From the NCBI GenBank assembly GCA_963844565.1, contig CAWJON010000002.1, forward strand, positions 1,302,001-1,366,000: a stretch of DNA of 64,000 bases, read 5' to 3'. Made by a program: the position numbers and the translations under genes. Positions 63,009-64,000 of this stretch are shown here, in pieces. The notes below the pieces were generated by a model. The model saw nothing but the letters and a program-made list of their open reading frames with translations. It had not been told where the DNA came from and did no database searches. The stretch comes from JAFEDN01 sp963844565 (GTDB lineage: Bacteria > Pseudomonadota > Gammaproteobacteria > Coxiellales > Coxiellaceae). Numbering within the stretch: position 1 is the first letter of the stretch; each line of letters begins with the position of its first letter.

Positions 63009-63992
63009 TTACTCCATGACGATTACAATTTTGCCAATATGCTGGCTGGATTCCATAAGACGATGCGCTTCATTAACTTCGGCAAGAGGAAAAACTTTAT
63101 CAATGACGGGTTCACAACGCCCTTGATCTAATACCGGCCAAACTTTTTCTTTTAAATCTGCCGCAATTAATCCTTTTTCGTGGGTGCTTCGGGGCCTTAG
63201 CGTTGTAGCTGATAGCGTTAGTCGTTTAGACATTAAATCCTTTAAATTCATCTGCTCAACGATAGACCCATGCAAAGTAGCAATAATGGCTAAACGTCCA
63301 TTAGTGGCTAGACAATGTATATTGCTTTGATAGTAAGGAGCACCGACCATATCCAGGATTACATCAACTCCTCTCCCCTGAGTTAAGGCCATGATCTGCT
63401 CTTCAAAATTTTCTTCTCGGTAATTGATGGCGGCGTCTGCACCAAATTTTAAACAGGCCGTGCATTTTTCTTGGCTTCCTGCTGTTGTGTAGACCTTGCC
63501 GGCAAATTCATGCGCTAATTGAATCGCGGTGAGGCCAATGCCGCTGCTTCCCCCATGCACTAAAAAAGATTCGTGTTTTTGCAGATGAGCCTGTTGAAAC
63601 ACATTAGCCCAAACTGTAAAAAAATTCTCTGGCAAAGCGGTTGCATGAATAGCATCATAATTTTTCGGCCAGGGAAGACACTGCCCAACAGGAACCGTGC
63701 AATATTCTGCATATCCTCCACCATTGGTCAATGCACAAACTTTATCGCCAATATTAAAATGAGTAACTGCCGAACCTTTACTAACGACTTCTCCGGCAAC
63801 ATCCAGTCCGAGAATAGGACTTGCGTCCTGGGGCGGAGGATAAAGTCCTTTTCGCTGGGCGATGTCGCCTCGACTTAACCCAGCGGCTTCTACTTTAATC
63901 AATACCTCGGTAGTCGATGGAATCGGGACAGGACCGGTAACCAGCCGCATAATATCCGGCTGACCTTTTATCGGTGTTTGTATATAACGCAT
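63009..63992 (-). CDS. Zinc-independent MDR-family NAD(P)H quinone oxidoreductase
   Basis: 327 residues. VKVEAAGLSRGDIAQRKGLY, GLDVAGEVV, GDKVCALTNGGGYAEY, VHGGSSGIGLTAIQLA (nucleotide-binding), GADAAINYREENF, GVDVILDMVGAPYY are typical of p53-inducible/Tp53i3-like quinone reductases. Reduces quinones or alkenals with NADPH. Start ATG 63992 near the window edge. Upstream partner of the FAD monooxygenase. Confidence 0.9.
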   Translation of the reverse strand: MRYIQTPIKGQPDIMRLVTGPVPIPSTTEVLIKVEAAGLSRGDIAQRKGLYPPPQDASPILGLDVAGEVVSKGSAVTHFNIGDKVCALTNGGGYAEYCTVPVGQCLPWPKNYDAIHATALPENFFTVWANVFQQAHLQKHESFLVHGGSSGIGLTAIQLAHEFAGKVYTTAGSQEKCTACLKFGADAAINYREENFEEQIMALTQGRGVDVILDMVGAPYYQSNIHCLATNGRLAIIATLHGSIVEQMNLKDLMSKRLTLSATTLRPRSTHEKGLIAADLKEKVWPVLDQGRCEPVIDKVFPLAEVNEAHRLMESSQHIGKIVIVME

Positions 63993-64000
63993 AGTCTCCG

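Overview
The window is an AT-rich bacterial chromosome segment. The conserved genes (coaBC, uvrB, aspartate-type aminotransferase, an Ftr1/P19 iron operon with fur, namZ, dinD) are of gammaproteobacterial type. Several large orphan cytosolic or membrane proteins, small secreted cysteine-rich proteins and many decaying genes suggest a host-associated member of the Legionellales (Legionella/Coxiella/Aquicella/Berkiella-like). That placement is inference; there is no 16S or multilocus evidence here.

Layout. 1-6.2 kb: housekeeping block (coaBC 3' end, DoxX, uvrB, cytochrome c, aminotransferase) and one orphan. 6.36-14.44 kb: an island of about 8 kb bounded by tRNA-Asn(GTT) and a 45-bp direct repeat of its 3' part. 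It carries a PD-(D/E)XK nuclease split by one in-frame TAA, an overlapping HEPN gene, brnTA, an abiE-like pair whose AbiEii seems to lack its nucleotidyltransferase core, a WD40-like pseudogene and orphans. Three copies of a 25-55 bp repeat sit between cargo blocks. No integrase is visible. 14.5-16.7 kb: a group II intron with its reverse transcriptase, next to the distal att repeat. 16.7-27 kb: secreted and transport functions (NamZ, MFS, two LysE exporters, LysR, M20 peptidase, exported deaminase, AhpD-like, PhzF) mixed with gene remnants and REP/MITE-like inverted repeats.

27-40 kb: two near-identical small secreted cysteine-rich proteins about 12 kb apart, a 708-aa membrane orphan, an APC permease, three tandem paralogous single-pass membrane proteins, and the iron operon p19-ftr1-FeS protein-fur behind a 25-bp Fur palindrome. 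Because fur is the last gene, the operon encodes its own repressor. A copy of the fur 3' end lies at 27.0 kb. 40-49 kb: envelope and detoxification genes (OmpA-like lipoprotein, MscS channel, DJ-1/PfpI, GST, multicopper oxidase, YajG, MFS pump, two SDRs).

49-54 kb: a second defence/stress cluster: a candidate structured RNA with a terminator directly upstream of an Abi_2 (AbiF-type) double-HEPN protein, between a deleted copy and the intact copy of a response-regulator locus; then a small conserved protein, dinD and a frameshifted HTH regulator. 54-64 kb: two orphans, a hemerythrin-like fragment, a membrane protein, a DUF6314-CHY zinc finger fusion, a Na+/H+ antiporter, a phospholipase-D-type nuclease broken by a 10-bp tandem duplication, a 154-bp nested palindrome, and an FAD monooxygenase/quinone reductase pair.

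The strongest candidates for something undescribed are the split nuclease + HEPN pair, the RNA-Abi_2 module, the repeat-separated cargo of the tRNA island, and the DUF6314-CHY fusion.
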